Numbered from the stretch's first letter, positions 8,516 to 17,041 are shown. The stretch: DNA of 64,000 nt from Iamia sp038233075 (GCA_038233075.1 JBBSMQ010000002.1:62001-126000); one strand, 5' to 3'. The notes: generated by a model not told the origin, from the letters alone. Made by a program: numbers and translations.

Positions 8516-10369
8516 ATGTTGCTCGATCGGATCTCCTGCCCCGCGGACCTGCGGCGCCTCACGCCCGACGAGCTCGGCGAGCTGGCGATCGAGATCCGGG
8601 AGTTCATCGTCGACGTGGTCTCCCGCTCCCGTAGCGGCGGCCACCTCGGCTCCAACCTGGGCGCGGTCGAGCTGACCCTCGCCCTGCACCGGGTGTTCGA
8701 CTCGCCCCGCGACATCCTGCTCTGGGACATCGGCCACCAGGCCTACGTCCACAAGATGGTGACCGGCCGCCTCCGCGGCTTCGACCACCTGCGCGAGGCG
8801 GGCGGCATGTCGGGGTATCCGAGCCGCGCCGAGTCCGAGCACGACTGGGTGGAGAACAGCCACGCCTCCACCATCGTCAGCTACGCCCACGGCCTGGCCA
8901 CCGCCCAGCAGTCCGACCAGGGTGAGGGCCGGCGGGTCGTGGCCGTGATCGGCGACGGGGCCATGACCGGCGGGATGGCCTACGAGGCGCTCAACAACCT
9001 GGGCCACAGCGGCACCAGGGCCATCATCATCCTCAACGACAACGGCCGGTCCTACGCCCCCACCGTGGGACGGATGGCCGACACGGTGTCGCGCCTACGG
9101 GTCGACCCCCGCTACGTACGCCAGCGGGCCAAGGTCGAGGACCGCCTGCGCAAGGTGCCCGTGGTGGGCGATCACCTGGCCTGGGGCATGCACGGCGCCC
9201 TGGCCGGCATGCGCGAGATGCTCGAGCCGCCCGCGTTCTTCGAGTCTCTCGGCGTCAAGTACACCGGCCCCATCGACGGCCACGACATCGTCGGCCTGGA
9301 GCAGGCCCTCCGCCACGCCGACGCCCTCGACGAGCCCATCGTGGTCCACGTCCTCACCGACAAGGGCAAGGGCCACGCCCCGGCCGAGCAGGACGACGTC
9401 AAGCGCATGCACGACATCGGGGGAGCCAAGCCCGGTTCCTACACCGCCGCGTTCACCGAGGCGCTCCTAAAGGAGGCGGAGAACCGCCCCGAGGTGGTGG
9501 CCCTCACCGCGGCCATGCCCGACTCGACCGGCCTGCTGGCGTTCCACGAGGCCTTCCCCGGCCGGATGATCGACGTCGGCATCGCCGAGCAGCACGCCGT
9601 CACCTCGGCCGCGGGCATGGCCATGGGGGGGCTGCGGCCCGTCGTGGCCCTCTACTCCACGTTCCTCAGCCGGGCGTTCGACCAGGCCAACCTGGACGTG
9701 GGCCTGCACGGCCAGCCGGTCGTGTTCTGCCTCGACCGGGCCGGCATCACCGGCGACGACGGGCCCTCGCACCACGGCGTCCTCGACATGGTGCTGCTCT
9801 CGAAGGTGCCCGGCATGACGATCCTCGCCCCGTCGTCCTACCAGGAGGTGCAGCAGATGCTGCACGATGCCCTGGAGATCACCTCGGGCCCGATCGCGAT
9901 CCGCTGGTCGAAGACCGCCGCCCCGCACGTGGACGAGGCCGAGGTCGGCGCCGGTCTCGCCGGACGGAAGGTGGCCACCGGCTCCGACGTCTGCCTGGTC
10001 GGGGTGGGCAAGCTGCTGCCCGCCTGCGTCGAGGCCGCCGACCTGCTGGAGGCCGACGGCATCTCCTGCACGGTGTGGGACCCGCGCGTCGTCCATCCGC
10101 TCGACCCGGCGCTGGTGATCGACGCGGCCAGCCACCCCGTGGTGGTGACCGCGGAGGACGGCTACCGCGACGGCGGCGTGGGCGCGTCCCTGGCCGACCA
10201 GGTCGCCGACGTGGCCCTCGACCGCCCCCGCGCCGACCGGCCGGCTGTGCGGGTGCTGGGCATCCCCACCCGGTTCCTCGACCAGGGCAAGCCCGACGCC
10301 ATCCTGGCCTCCCTCGGCCTCGACGCCACGGGCATCGCCACCGAGGCCCGTCGCGCCCTCGGCCGCTGA
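8516..10369 (+). CDS. dxs: 1-deoxy-D-xylulose-5-phosphate synthase
   Basis: 617-aa DXS. It condenses pyruvate and glyceraldehyde 3-phosphate into DXP, the first step of the MEP isoprenoid pathway, using thiamine diphosphate. The three transketolase-like domains are in order. RSGGHLGSNLGAVELTLALH and WDIGHQAYVHKMVTGR come first, then the ThDP motif VIGDGAMTGGMAYEALNNLG. The pyrimidine domain has MIDVGIAEQHAVTSAAGMAM, and the C-terminal domain follows. Length matches the family. It is divergent from the DUF2332 gene; the next gene downstream starts about 115 nt later and is unrelated in function. Confidence 0.97.
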   Translation: MLLDRISCPADLRRLTPDELGELAIEIREFIVDVVSRSRSGGHLGSNLGAVELTLALHRVFDSPRDILLWDIGHQAYVHKMVTGRLRGFDHLREAGGMSGYPSRAESEHDWVENSHASTIVSYAHGLATAQQSDQGEGRRVVAVIGDGAMTGGMAYEALNNLGHSGTRAIIILNDNGRSYAPTVGRMADTVSRLRVDPRYVRQRAKVEDRLRKVPVVGDHLAWGMHGALAGMREMLEPPAFFESLGVKYTGPIDGHDIVGLEQALRHADALDEPIVVHVLTDKGKGHAPAEQDDVKRMHDIGGAKPGSYTAAFTEALLKEAENRPEVVALTAAMPDSTGLLAFHEAFPGRMIDVGIAEQHAVTSAAGMAMGGLRPVVALYSTFLSRAFDQANLDVGLHGQPVVFCLDRAGITGDDGPSHHGVLDMVLLSKVPGMTILAPSSYQEVQQMLHDALEITSGPIAIRWSKTAAPHVDEAEVGAGLAGRKVATGSDVCLVGVGKLLPACVEAADLLEADGISCTVWDPRVVHPLDPALVIDAASHPVVVTAEDGYRDGGVGASLADQVADVALDRPRADRPAVRVLGIPTRFLDQGKPDAILASLGLDATGIATEARRALGR

Positions 10370-10483
10370 GCGGCGCGGGCCCCGCCCCTCCATCGAGTTG
10401 GCGACCAGGATCTGCACCGGCGCGGGGTGGTGGCGGCCGAGGGGCGCGGTCGCGAACGGCGGTCCTGGCCGTAGCGTGCCCGG

Positions 10484-11170
10484 ATGGCCGCAGGAGTCCG
10501 TGCCCGGGGCCTCGGGCACCGCTACGAGGCCTCCGCCGGACCCCTGGCCGTGCTGTCTGACCTCGACCTCGACGTGGCGCCCGGGGAGCACGTGGCGGTG
10601 GTGGGTCGCTCGGGCTCGGGGAAGTCCACCCTCCTGAGCCTCCTGGGCGGGCTCGAAGCCCCCCAGCAGGGTCAACTCAGCGTAGGCGACCACGACCTCG
10701 AGACCCTGGCGGGCGACAACCTGGCCACGTTCCGCCGCGAGACGGTCGGCTTCGTGTTCCAGCACTTCGGCCTGCTCGAAGCCCTGACCGCGGAGGAGAA
10801 CGTGGAGCTGGCCGGCACCCTCTCCCGCTCCGGGCGGCGAGCCCGCCGAGCCCGGGCCCGCGACCTGCTCGGCGCCGTCGGGCTCGGTGACCGCCTCGAC
10901 CACCGGCCGGCCGCGCTGAGCGGAGGGGAGCGTCAGCGCGTCGCCGTCGCCCGGGCCCTGGCCAACGAGCCCGACCTGGTGCTGGCCGACGAGCCCACCG
11001 GCAACCTCGACGACGAGAGCAGTGCCGTGGTCGGGGCCCTGCTCGCCGACCTCCCCGCCCGACACGGCTGCTCGGTCATCGTCGTCACCCACGATGCCGT
11101 CCTCGCCGGCGGGGCGGAGCGTCAGCTGGCCCTGCGCAACGGCCGGCTCGAGAGCCCGGTCCGCCCGTGA
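10484..11170 (+). CDS. ABC transporter ATP-binding protein (MacB/LolD-like)
   Basis: 228-aa ATPase of the MacB/LolD/FtsE class that partners FtsX-fold permeases. Walker A GRSGSGKST is at residues 41-49, the Q-loop region is VGFVFQHFGLLEALTAEENV, the signature LSGGERQRVAVARAL starts at Leu145, and Walker B is LVLADEPTGNLDDES. The stop overlaps the GTG start of the permease gene (GTGA), so the two are probably translated together. The next gene, a lipoprotein, also overlaps, making a three-gene unit. Confidence 0.95.
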   Translation: MAAGVRARGLGHRYEASAGPLAVLSDLDLDVAPGEHVAVVGRSGSGKSTLLSLLGGLEAPQQGQLSVGDHDLETLAGDNLATFRRETVGFVFQHFGLLEALTAEENVELAGTLSRSGRRARRARARDLLGAVGLGDRLDHRPAALSGGERQRVAVARALANEPDLVLADEPTGNLDDESSAVVGALLADLPARHGCSVIVVTHDAVLAGGAERQLALRNGRLESPVRP

Positions 11171-12480
11171 GGTGGCGTGACGCGCTGGAGCTGGCGGCCC
11201 GCAGCGTGCTGCGCCGACCGGGGCGCGCCGCGCTCACCATGCTGGCCGTCGCCCTGGCCACCGCCCTCTTGACCGCCCTGCTCACCATCGCCGACACCGC
11301 CGAGACGCGCGTGCTCGACGAGCTGGCCGAGGGCGGGCCCATCTCCGCCATCCAGGTGGCCGCGGCCGAGGCCACGCCCGGCCAGGTGCAGCAGGACGAC
11401 CTGGATGCCGGCGCCGAGAAGGACCTCGACGAGGGCGCCCTGGAGGCCATCCGGGGCATCGCCCAGGTCCGGGCCGTGCTCCCGGTGCTCACCACCCCGG
11501 TGTTCGTCGACCGTCCGACCGAGACCGCGGCCGGGCGCCCGCTCGAGCCCTTCCGCGACGAGATGGTGGGGGCCGACCTGTCCCGGCCCGGGCTCCTGCC
11601 GGTGACGACGCTGGAGGGACGGCTCCCCTCCCCCACCTCACTGACCGAGGTCGCCGTCTCCCAGGGCTACCTGGAGCGCCTCAGGCTCGACGCCACCCAG
11701 GCGGACCAGGTCATCGGCACCGAGATCCGCCTGGCCGCCGGTCGGCTCTTCCCCGAGGAGGGCGACGAGCTCCGCGTCCGGGGCCGGTGGATCCGTCTCG
11801 AGGTCGTCGGTGTGGTGGCCCAGGAGGCGGGATCGGGCCAGCTGCTGGTCCCCCTGCGCCAGGCCCAGATCGCTCGGGCCTGGAGCCAGGCCGGTCCCGA
11901 CCGGGGCGCCGAGCTGGGCACCGGCACCTCGGACTTCACGGGGCTGGTCGTGGTGGCGCGGGGCATCGACGAGGTGGCCGACGTCCGTGCGGCCATCGAC
12001 GACATCGGCTACGCCACCAGCGCCCCGGAGAATGTGGTCGCCTCGGTGCGCAACTACCTGGGGGTGGTCGACATCGTGCTCACCTCCGTCGGGGTGATCG
12101 CCCTCACCGTCGCCGCCCTGGGAATCGCCAACGCACTGCTCGCCGCGGTCCGGGAGCGCCAACGCGAGATCGGGGTGCTCAAGGCCATCGGGGCGCGCGA
12201 TCGCGACGTGCTGGCCGTCTTCGTGGTGGAGGCCGGCGTCCTCGGCTTCGTGGGCGGGGTGCTGGGGACGGGCCTGGGCGCGGCGGTCGCCGCCGGGGTG
12301 GGCGAGCTGGTCAACCGCTACCTCGTCGAGCAGGGCCTGGCCACCGTCAGCCTGCGGCTGTCGACCCCGATCATGGTCGGCGGGGTGGTGGGGGCCACGC
12401 TCCTGGCGCTCATCGGCGGGCTCGTCCCCGCCTGGCGCGCCGCCCACCTGCCCGCCCGCGACGCGGTCGTCGGCGCATGA
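11167..12480 (+). CDS. FtsX-family ABC transporter permease
   Basis: 437-aa permease with MacB/LolC/FtsX topology. There is one N-terminal membrane helix (ALTMLAVALATALLTALL), then a large extracytoplasmic domain (about residues 45-290), then three C-terminal helices around VDIVLTSVGVIALTVAALGI, VLGFVGGVLGTGLGAAVAAG and a final GGVVGATLLALIGGLVPAW. The cytoplasmic coupling segment RERQREIGVLKAIGARDRDV is typical. MacB-type systems act as mechanotransmitters on extracytoplasmic substrates rather than as classical importers. GTG start overlapping the ATPase stop; its own stop overlaps the next start (ATGA). Confidence 0.94.
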   Translation: MRWRDALELAARSVLRRPGRAALTMLAVALATALLTALLTIADTAETRVLDELAEGGPISAIQVAAAEATPGQVQQDDLDAGAEKDLDEGALEAIRGIAQVRAVLPVLTTPVFVDRPTETAAGRPLEPFRDEMVGADLSRPGLLPVTTLEGRLPSPTSLTEVAVSQGYLERLRLDATQADQVIGTEIRLAAGRLFPEEGDELRVRGRWIRLEVVGVVAQEAGSGQLLVPLRQAQIARAWSQAGPDRGAELGTGTSDFTGLVVVARGIDEVADVRAAIDDIGYATSAPENVVASVRNYLGVVDIVLTSVGVIALTVAALGIANALLAAVRERQREIGVLKAIGARDRDVLAVFVVEAGVLGFVGGVLGTGLGAAVAAGVGELVNRYLVEQGLATVSLRLSTPIMVGGVVGATLLALIGGLVPAWRAAHLPARDAVVGA

Positions 12481-13094
12481 TCCGACGCCCGACGCGCCTG
12501 CTCCTGACCCTCGGGATCTGGCTCGTCCTGGTGGCAGGGTGCACCAGCAGCAGCGGGCCCGAGGTCGTCCCCGCCACCAATGTGGGGCCTCCCGCGACGG
12601 TTGCCGTCATCGGGGGTTCGGAGGCCGACGGCGACGACCTGGCCGACCCCCTGCGGGACCTGTGGGCCCGGCAGGTCTTCGATGGGCTCCCGGCCTCGAC
12701 CGTCTACGTCAACCTGGCGTCACCCGACGCCACCGCCGGCGATGCCGCCCACGCCCAGGTCCCCGACGCCGTCGATCTGGATCCCGACATCGTGCTGGTC
12801 TGGCTCACCGAGGCCGATGCCGTCGCCGCCACTCCCGCGGACCGCTACCGCGACGACCTGACCGGCGTGATCGAGGCCTTCGGCGCCGACACCGATGTCC
12901 TCCTGCTCCGCGGGGAGGATGACTCCTCCCCCGGGCCGGGATCGGCCGAGGGTGAGGTGGTCGCCGAGGTGGCTGGCGCCACGGGCGCGACCCTGGTGGA
13001 CGTCAGCGACGTCGACGGGCCCACCCCCGACGCCCAGGAGCAGATCGCCAAGCGGGCGCTGGAGGCCATCCGCACCCTCGACGGCGGGGGCTGA
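12477..13094 (+). CDS. lipoprotein with degenerate SGNH-hydrolase-like fold
   Basis: 205-aa predicted lipoprotein (hydrophobic segment, then VAGC). The mature part looks like a reduced SGNH/GDSL domain: VAVIGGSEADGDDL sits where block I (GDS) would be, and DLDPDIVLVWLTEADAVA resembles the block III region. The motif residues are not intact, so hydrolase activity is doubtful. Its ATG overlaps the permease stop by 4 nt, so it is likely an accessory or substrate of that ABC system at the outer face of the membrane. The call rests on fold impression only; otherwise it is a hypothetical lipoprotein. Confidence 0.8.
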   Translation: MIRRPTRLLLTLGIWLVLVAGCTSSSGPEVVPATNVGPPATVAVIGGSEADGDDLADPLRDLWARQVFDGLPASTVYVNLASPDATAGDAAHAQVPDAVDLDPDIVLVWLTEADAVAATPADRYRDDLTGVIEAFGADTDVLLLRGEDDSSPGPGSAEGEVVAEVAGATGATLVDVSDVDGPTPDAQEQIAKRALEAIRTLDGGG

Positions 13095-13154
13095 GCGCTC
13101 CCGCGTGATCGGGCCGACCGGCGGGGCGGGCGTGTGGGAGGGTGACCGACTCCC

Positions 13155-14042
13155 ATGGGTGCCCTCCTCGCTCTCTTCTCCAGCCTCCTGTGGGGCACCG
13201 GCGACTTCCTCGGCGGCACCCTCAGCCGTCGGGCCCACCCCGTCGCCGTCATCCGGGTCAGCCAGGCCCTCGCCGGTCTGGGGCTGCTGGTCATCGTGAT
13301 CGCCACCGGGGAGGGAGGGCGGACCGGCGCCATCGGCTGGGGCATCGCCGCCGCCGTGCTCGGGTCGGTGGGGCTGGGTTCGTTCTACGCAGCCCTGGCC
13401 GCGGGGACGATGGGTGTGGTCGCGCCGGTCGCGGCGACGGGCGTGGTCATCCCGGTGATCGTCGGGCTGGCCCAGGGCGACGACCCCTCCGGGTTCCAGC
13501 TGGCCGGCATCGTCGTCGCTGTCATCGGCGTCGTCCTCGCCTCGGGTCCGGAGCGCCGCGCCGCCCTGGCCGCCGACGAGGTGAGGGCCGCGGCCCGGGC
13601 CGACCAGGACGCGGTGCCCGCCACCGCCAGCCGCCGACCCCTGCTGCTGGCCGGCGTGGCCGCAGTGGGGTTCGGCTCGGGCCTCACCCTGGTGGCCGAG
13701 GGGGCGGAGACCAGCGTGGCCATGACCCTCCTGGTCATGCGCATCACCACCACCATCGGGTGCAGCGCTCTGCTGGTCACGGTGCTGCGACGGGCGCCCC
13801 GTCCCCACCGGGGCGACCTCCCGGTCCTGGCCACCGTGGCCGGGACCGATGCAGGAGCCAACGGCCTCTTCGCGGTGGCCAGCACCCTCGGACAGGTGTC
13901 GGTGAGCGCGGTGCTGGCCTCGCTCTATCCGGCGGTGACCGCCCTGCTGGCGTGGCGGATCCACCACGAGAGCCTGCGACCGATCCAGGTCGCAGGGGTG
14001 GTGGCGACCCTCGGTGGGGTGGCCCTCATCGCCGGCGGCTGA
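13155..14042 (+). CDS. EamA/DMT-superfamily transporter
   Basis: 295-aa polytopic membrane protein with the duplicated five-helix layout of the drug/metabolite transporter (EamA) family. The N-terminal signature is LLWGTGDFLGGTLSRRAHPV, and the second half has AVLASLYPAVTALLAWRIHH followed by a last helix (VAGVVATLGGVALIAGG). A hydrophilic linker rich in Ala and Asp lies at about 135-160. Substrates of this family are diverse (amino acids, metabolites); none can be inferred here. It is convergent with the Nfu gene. Confidence 0.88.
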   Translation: MGALLALFSSLLWGTGDFLGGTLSRRAHPVAVIRVSQALAGLGLLVIVIATGEGGRTGAIGWGIAAAVLGSVGLGSFYAALAAGTMGVVAPVAATGVVIPVIVGLAQGDDPSGFQLAGIVVAVIGVVLASGPERRAALAADEVRAAARADQDAVPATASRRPLLLAGVAAVGFGSGLTLVAEGAETSVAMTLLVMRITTTIGCSALLVTVLRRAPRPHRGDLPVLATVAGTDAGANGLFAVASTLGQVSVSAVLASLYPAVTALLAWRIHHESLRPIQVAGVVATLGGVALIAGG

Positions 14043-14100
14043 GGGCTCGGGCCGTCAGGCCCAGACTCACCGTCGGCTTAGGACCTGCGCGGATAGGACC

Positions 14101-14186
14101 GGGTCGCGCCGGAGGCTTCTCCTCGGCTGCGCCGAGGCGTGGGCCCGTGCTTGCGGGGTCGCCTCGCCTACCGGCTCGCCTCCTCA
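14101..14186. repeat. possible diverged third copy of repeat family R4
   Basis: The block between the convergent EamA and Nfu genes contains CTCCTCGGCTGCGCCGAGG, CCCGTGCTTGCGGGG and CGCCTACCGGCTCGCC. These recall, in the same order, parts of the 44121-44243 element (CTCGGCTGGCGCC, CCGTGCTGTCGC, GCGCCTACCCGCC). The similarity is patchy. As in the 44 kb copy, the neighbouring minus-strand gene uses a TGA in the element's CTCAG-containing edge. Confidence 0.35.
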
Positions 14187-14906
14187 GGCGAAGGGGGACC
14201 CGCCCGCGGGGACCTCTTCGTAGAAGGGGTTCTCGCCCGCCTCGTGATCGGTGGTGTCGACCACCTCGGTGATGTCGGGGATCTGCTCGAGGATGGCGGA
14301 CTGGATGCCGTCCCGAAGCGTCATGGCACTGACGGCGCAGCCCTGGCAGCCGCCGCCCATGGTGATGTGGGCCTTGGTGTCCTCGACCTTCACCAGGGTG
14401 GCGAACCCGCCGTGGGAGGCCAGTGCGGGGTTGATGTGCTGCTCGAGCAGCTGGGACACCTGCTGCTCGACGGTTCCGGTCAGCTCGATGGAGTCGTCCA
14501 TGCCGAGGGGATCGGGCCGGTTCGGGTTGCGCAGCACCAGGCCGCCCTGCCCCTCTCGGGACGGGACGTCGAGGGTGGCGCCCTTCAGGCGGTCGACGCT
14601 GCCGGCCGGGACCCAGACGGTCAGGCCCTCCTGGACGGTGACGGAGTCTTCGGGCGGGGCGTCGGCGACGGGGTCGAAGCCCAGGTCGTAGGCGAAGTCG
14701 GTGCCTCGGGCACCGGTGACCTCGACCCGGAGTGCGAGGCCGGCAGCATCGTCCTCGGCGTCGCGGAGGCCGACGACGGTCTCCAGCGCAGAGTCGGTGA
14801 GCCGGAGGACCAGGTCGGCCTCAGGGGTCACCGCGGCGGGGGCCGCAGCGTCGACCGTGCCGTCGGAGGTCTCGGCGGTGTCGGTGTCGGTGTCGGTGTC
14901 GTCCAT
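14184..14906 (-). CDS. Nfu-type Fe-S cluster carrier (NfuA-like)
   Basis: 240-aa two-domain protein. Residues about 31-130 form an A-type (HesB/IscA-like) domain lacking the three conserved cysteines. Residues about 145-215 form the NifU C-terminal domain with Cys187-x-x-Cys190 (MGGGCQGCAVSAMTL), which holds a bridging [4Fe-4S] cluster in a dimer. This is the NfuA arrangement, a scaffold or carrier delivering clusters to target enzymes. The N-terminus is an acidic Asp-Thr repeat (from a repeated GTGTCG on the plus strand). The minus-strand start faces a tandem palindromic repeat, and the SDR at 15153 is divergent. Confidence 0.88.
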   Translation of the reverse strand: MDDTDTDTDTAETSDGTVDAAAPAAVTPEADLVLRLTDSALETVVGLRDAEDDAAGLALRVEVTGARGTDFAYDLGFDPVADAPPEDSVTVQEGLTVWVPAGSVDRLKGATLDVPSREGQGGLVLRNPNRPDPLGMDDSIELTGTVEQQVSQLLEQHINPALASHGGFATLVKVEDTKAHITMGGGCQGCAVSAMTLRDGIQSAILEQIPDITEVVDTTDHEAGENPFYEEVPAGGSPFA

Positions 14907-14971
14907 GGGGGCCAGGGTACCGATGACCGTCTGGCGACCCGACGCGACCTCCTCTCCGATGCGGGAGAGTT

Positions 14972-15093
14972 GTTCTGGTCTGGGATCAGGCCCGGGAAGG
15001 CGTCCTCAGCGACCAGAACGCAGTGCCTCCGAGCGATGGGCCGTTCTGGTCTGGGATCAGGCCCGGGAGGGCACATCTTCAGACCCAGAACGG
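14972..15093. repeat. tandem pair of ~50-bp palindromic elements, family R2
   Basis: Two units, 14972-15019 and 15041-15093, share GTTCTGGTCTGGGATCAGGC plus CCGGGAGGGC/CCGGGAAGGC. Each ends in the complement of its own beginning (GTTCTGGTC with GACCAGAAC; CCGTTCTG with CAGAACGG). The period is about 70 bp. They fill the divergent intergenic region between the Nfu and SDR genes. The CCGTTCTG/CAGAAC ends resemble those of the pair at 31861-31972. Confidence 0.85.
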
Positions 15094-15152
15094 CCGACCC
15101 GGCGTCGAGGGTGACGGGGCGGAGGAGCTCGCCGGCCGCGTAGGTTGCGGAC

Positions 15153-16058
15153 ATGGGCGACCCACGACCGGCCGACACCCTCTCGCTCGACGGGAGGACC
15201 GCACTGGTCACAGGGTCGTCCCGGGGCCTGGGCGCCGCCACCGCCCGCCGGCTGGCGCGGGCCGGCTGCGATGTGGTGGTGACCTACCGGCGCCAGGAGG
15301 AGGCCGCCCGAGAGGTGGCCGCCCAGGTCGAGGCGACCGGTCGTCGCGCCTGGGTGCACCGCTGCGACGTCGGTGAGATCGACGACGTCGATGCCCTGCT
15401 GGATGCTGTGGCCGACCCGGACCGGGGCCCGGGACGGCTCGACCTGCTGGTGGCCAACGCCGCCGCCACCAGCTTCCGACCCCTGCTCGACGCCGAGCCT
15501 CGCCACCTGGAGCGCACCTTCGCCATCTCGGTCACCGGCTTCCTCCGCCTCGTCCAGGCCGCCATGCCCCTGCTCGAGGCCAGCGGACACGGCCGGGTGG
15601 TGGCCGTCTCCGGCGCCGACACCGTCACCTGGATCCCGGCCCACGGCATCCTGGCCGCGGCCAAGGCGGCCATGGAGTCGATGGTCGCCTACCTGGCCTG
15701 CGAGCTGGGCGAGCGAGGCGTGTCGGTCATCGGCGTCAACCCGGGCTGGATCGACGGCGACAGCCTGGCGGCCATGCTGGGCCCGTTCTACGACGCCGCC
15801 GCCGAGGTCGAGCGGCGCACGCACCCCATGCGGGCCACCATGAGCCCCGACGACGTGGCCGAGAGCGTGGTCGCCCTGTGCACCGACGCGGCCCAGCTGA
15901 TGAGCGGGTCGGTGGTGCGGGCCGACGGGGCTGGTGTGTTCGCCTTCTGCGGCCGCTACATCAGCGTGGCGGCCGACGCCGCCATGGCCGGCTCCGGCGG
16001 CGCCGTCGCCGAGGACGCGGTGGCGCCGAGCGTGGTGCGCGGCGACCGAGAGCGCTGA
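15153..16058 (+). CDS. SDR family oxidoreductase, FabL-like, with His in place of catalytic Tyr
   Basis: 301-aa short-chain dehydrogenase. Cofactor motif TGSSRGLGAATARRLA is present, with an arginine-bearing loop (TYRRQ) suggesting NADPH, and NAAATSF in place of NNAG. The active-site region is VSGADTVTWIPAHGILAAAK: Ser153 and Lys171 are present, but the Tyr position is not. The spacing matches the Tyr-x6-Lys of enoyl-ACP reductase III (FabL), yet residue 164 is His (CAC). Later GWIDGDSLAAM resembles the FabL loop. There is a C-terminal extension of about 40 residues. Possible roles are an atypical reductase or a catalytically altered protein. Confidence 0.82.
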   Translation: MGDPRPADTLSLDGRTALVTGSSRGLGAATARRLARAGCDVVVTYRRQEEAAREVAAQVEATGRRAWVHRCDVGEIDDVDALLDAVADPDRGPGRLDLLVANAAATSFRPLLDAEPRHLERTFAISVTGFLRLVQAAMPLLEASGHGRVVAVSGADTVTWIPAHGILAAAKAAMESMVAYLACELGERGVSVIGVNPGWIDGDSLAAMLGPFYDAAAEVERRTHPMRATMSPDDVAESVVALCTDAAQLMSGSVVRADGAGVFAFCGRYISVAADAAMAGSGGAVAEDAVAPSVVRGDRER

Positions 16059-16162
16059 CCGGGAAGCGGCACTGCGAGCGCGGCGGCGCTCGGCGACAGC
16101 CCGGGTCCAGCTCAGCTGGGCGTCCCGGACCGACCGACCCCGCCCGGCCTAGGGCCGGCTCG

Positions 16163-17041
16163 TCAGCGGGCGGACTCGAAGGTCACGCCGTCGAGATCGC
16201 CGTGGTACTGGTCGTTCTCCCGGATGGTGCAGTTCCCGCCGATCGTCACGGGGTGGCCCGTGGGCCGCACGCTGAAGTCACCGGGCACCGGTGACCGTCC
16301 CCTCTGGACGCCGTCGACGAGGATCGCCAGCCTCCCGCCCTCGCGGCGACACATCAGTCGGTGCCAGGCGCCGTCGGCCACACCCACCGCCGCCTTCACC
16401 CTGATCACATCGGACGAGCCTCGCACCGACCGGAGCACGCAGCTCGGCCGCCCCCCGGCGGCATCGTCGACCTGCAGCTTCCACTGGGACGAGGTGGACT
16501 GACCCTTCTGGATCAGGTTCGACCCGTGGTCGGTGGTGAGCTCGTTGCCCCGGACCCGGACCTTGAGGCCGAAGCTGAAGTCGGCTGTCCCGGGGTCGTG
16601 GTCGGCGCTGGCGGGAACGCTGATCGCGACCCGGGGGCAGGGTGTCTTCGCGTTGGCGCACGGCGCCGGGAAGGACAGCGCTCGACCGCTCCCTTCGAAC
16701 CCTGGGGACACCACGGAGATCCGTGCCCCGGGAGCGCCGTTGGACTCGACCCGCCCGTCGTGGCGTCGACCGCTGGTGTCATCGACCGTGCGCAGCGGGG
16801 TGGCGTCGGAATCAAAGGTCAAGCGCAGGTGGAGGGTGGGTTCGCCACACGAGGACAGCGCCAGGACCAGGAGGACCAGACCGCTGAGGGCGGCGAGGCG
16901 GCGCCGCCTCGGTGGACGCCTCGGTGGACGCCTCGGTGGACGCCTCGGTGGACGCCCGTCAGCTGGGAGGTGGGCCCGTAGGGCCGACCTGTCGCCCACC
17001 CGCGCTCGCGCCGCGCCACAGTTCCCCCTCGCTGGTCCCAT
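16163..17041 (-). CDS. LamG/concanavalin-like lipoprotein
   Basis: 292-aa predicted lipoprotein with lipobox ALSSC (Cys65) after the helix LAALSGLVLLVLALSS. The mature part looks like a laminin-G/concanavalin A-like jelly roll: LRLTFDSDATPLRTVDDTSG, FSFGLKVRVRGNELTT, DGAWHRLMCRREGGRLAILV (the typical WHH/VDG-type strand) and VTIGGNCTIRENDQYHGDLD. Such domains bind sugars or mediate adhesion. The n-region before the membrane segment is unusually long (about 48 residues) and made of Arg-Pro repeats encoded by a 12-bp tandem repeat. The start at 17041 is therefore uncertain. Confidence 0.75.
   Translation of the reverse strand: MGPARGNCGAARARVGDRSALRAHLPADGRPPRRPPRRPPRRPPRRRRLAALSGLVLLVLALSSCGEPTLHLRLTFDSDATPLRTVDDTSGRRHDGRVESNGAPGARISVVSPGFEGSGRALSFPAPCANAKTPCPRVAISVPASADHDPGTADFSFGLKVRVRGNELTTDHGSNLIQKGQSTSSQWKLQVDDAAGGRPSCVLRSVRGSSDVIRVKAAVGVADGAWHRLMCRREGGRLAILVDGVQRGRSPVPGDFSVRPTGHPVTIGGNCTIRENDQYHGDLDGVTFESAR
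16906..16965. repeat. five tandem copies of a 12-bp unit
   Basis: GCCTCGGTGGAC repeated exactly five times. It lies in frame within the 5' part of the LamG lipoprotein gene and encodes an Arg-Arg-Pro-Pro run (about residues 26-46) ahead of the signal-peptide helix. Perfect short tandem repeats of this kind change copy number by slippage; because the unit is a multiple of three, the frame would be kept. Confidence 0.95.

Noticed and set aside
14880..14906. GTGTCG microrepeat as a binding-site array
   Set aside because: It encodes the acidic Asp-Thr N-terminus of the Nfu protein; no dyad or other site feature.
14972..15093. CRISPR-like array of two units
   Set aside because: Only two units, each a palindrome over its whole length, no uniform spacers and no cas genes.
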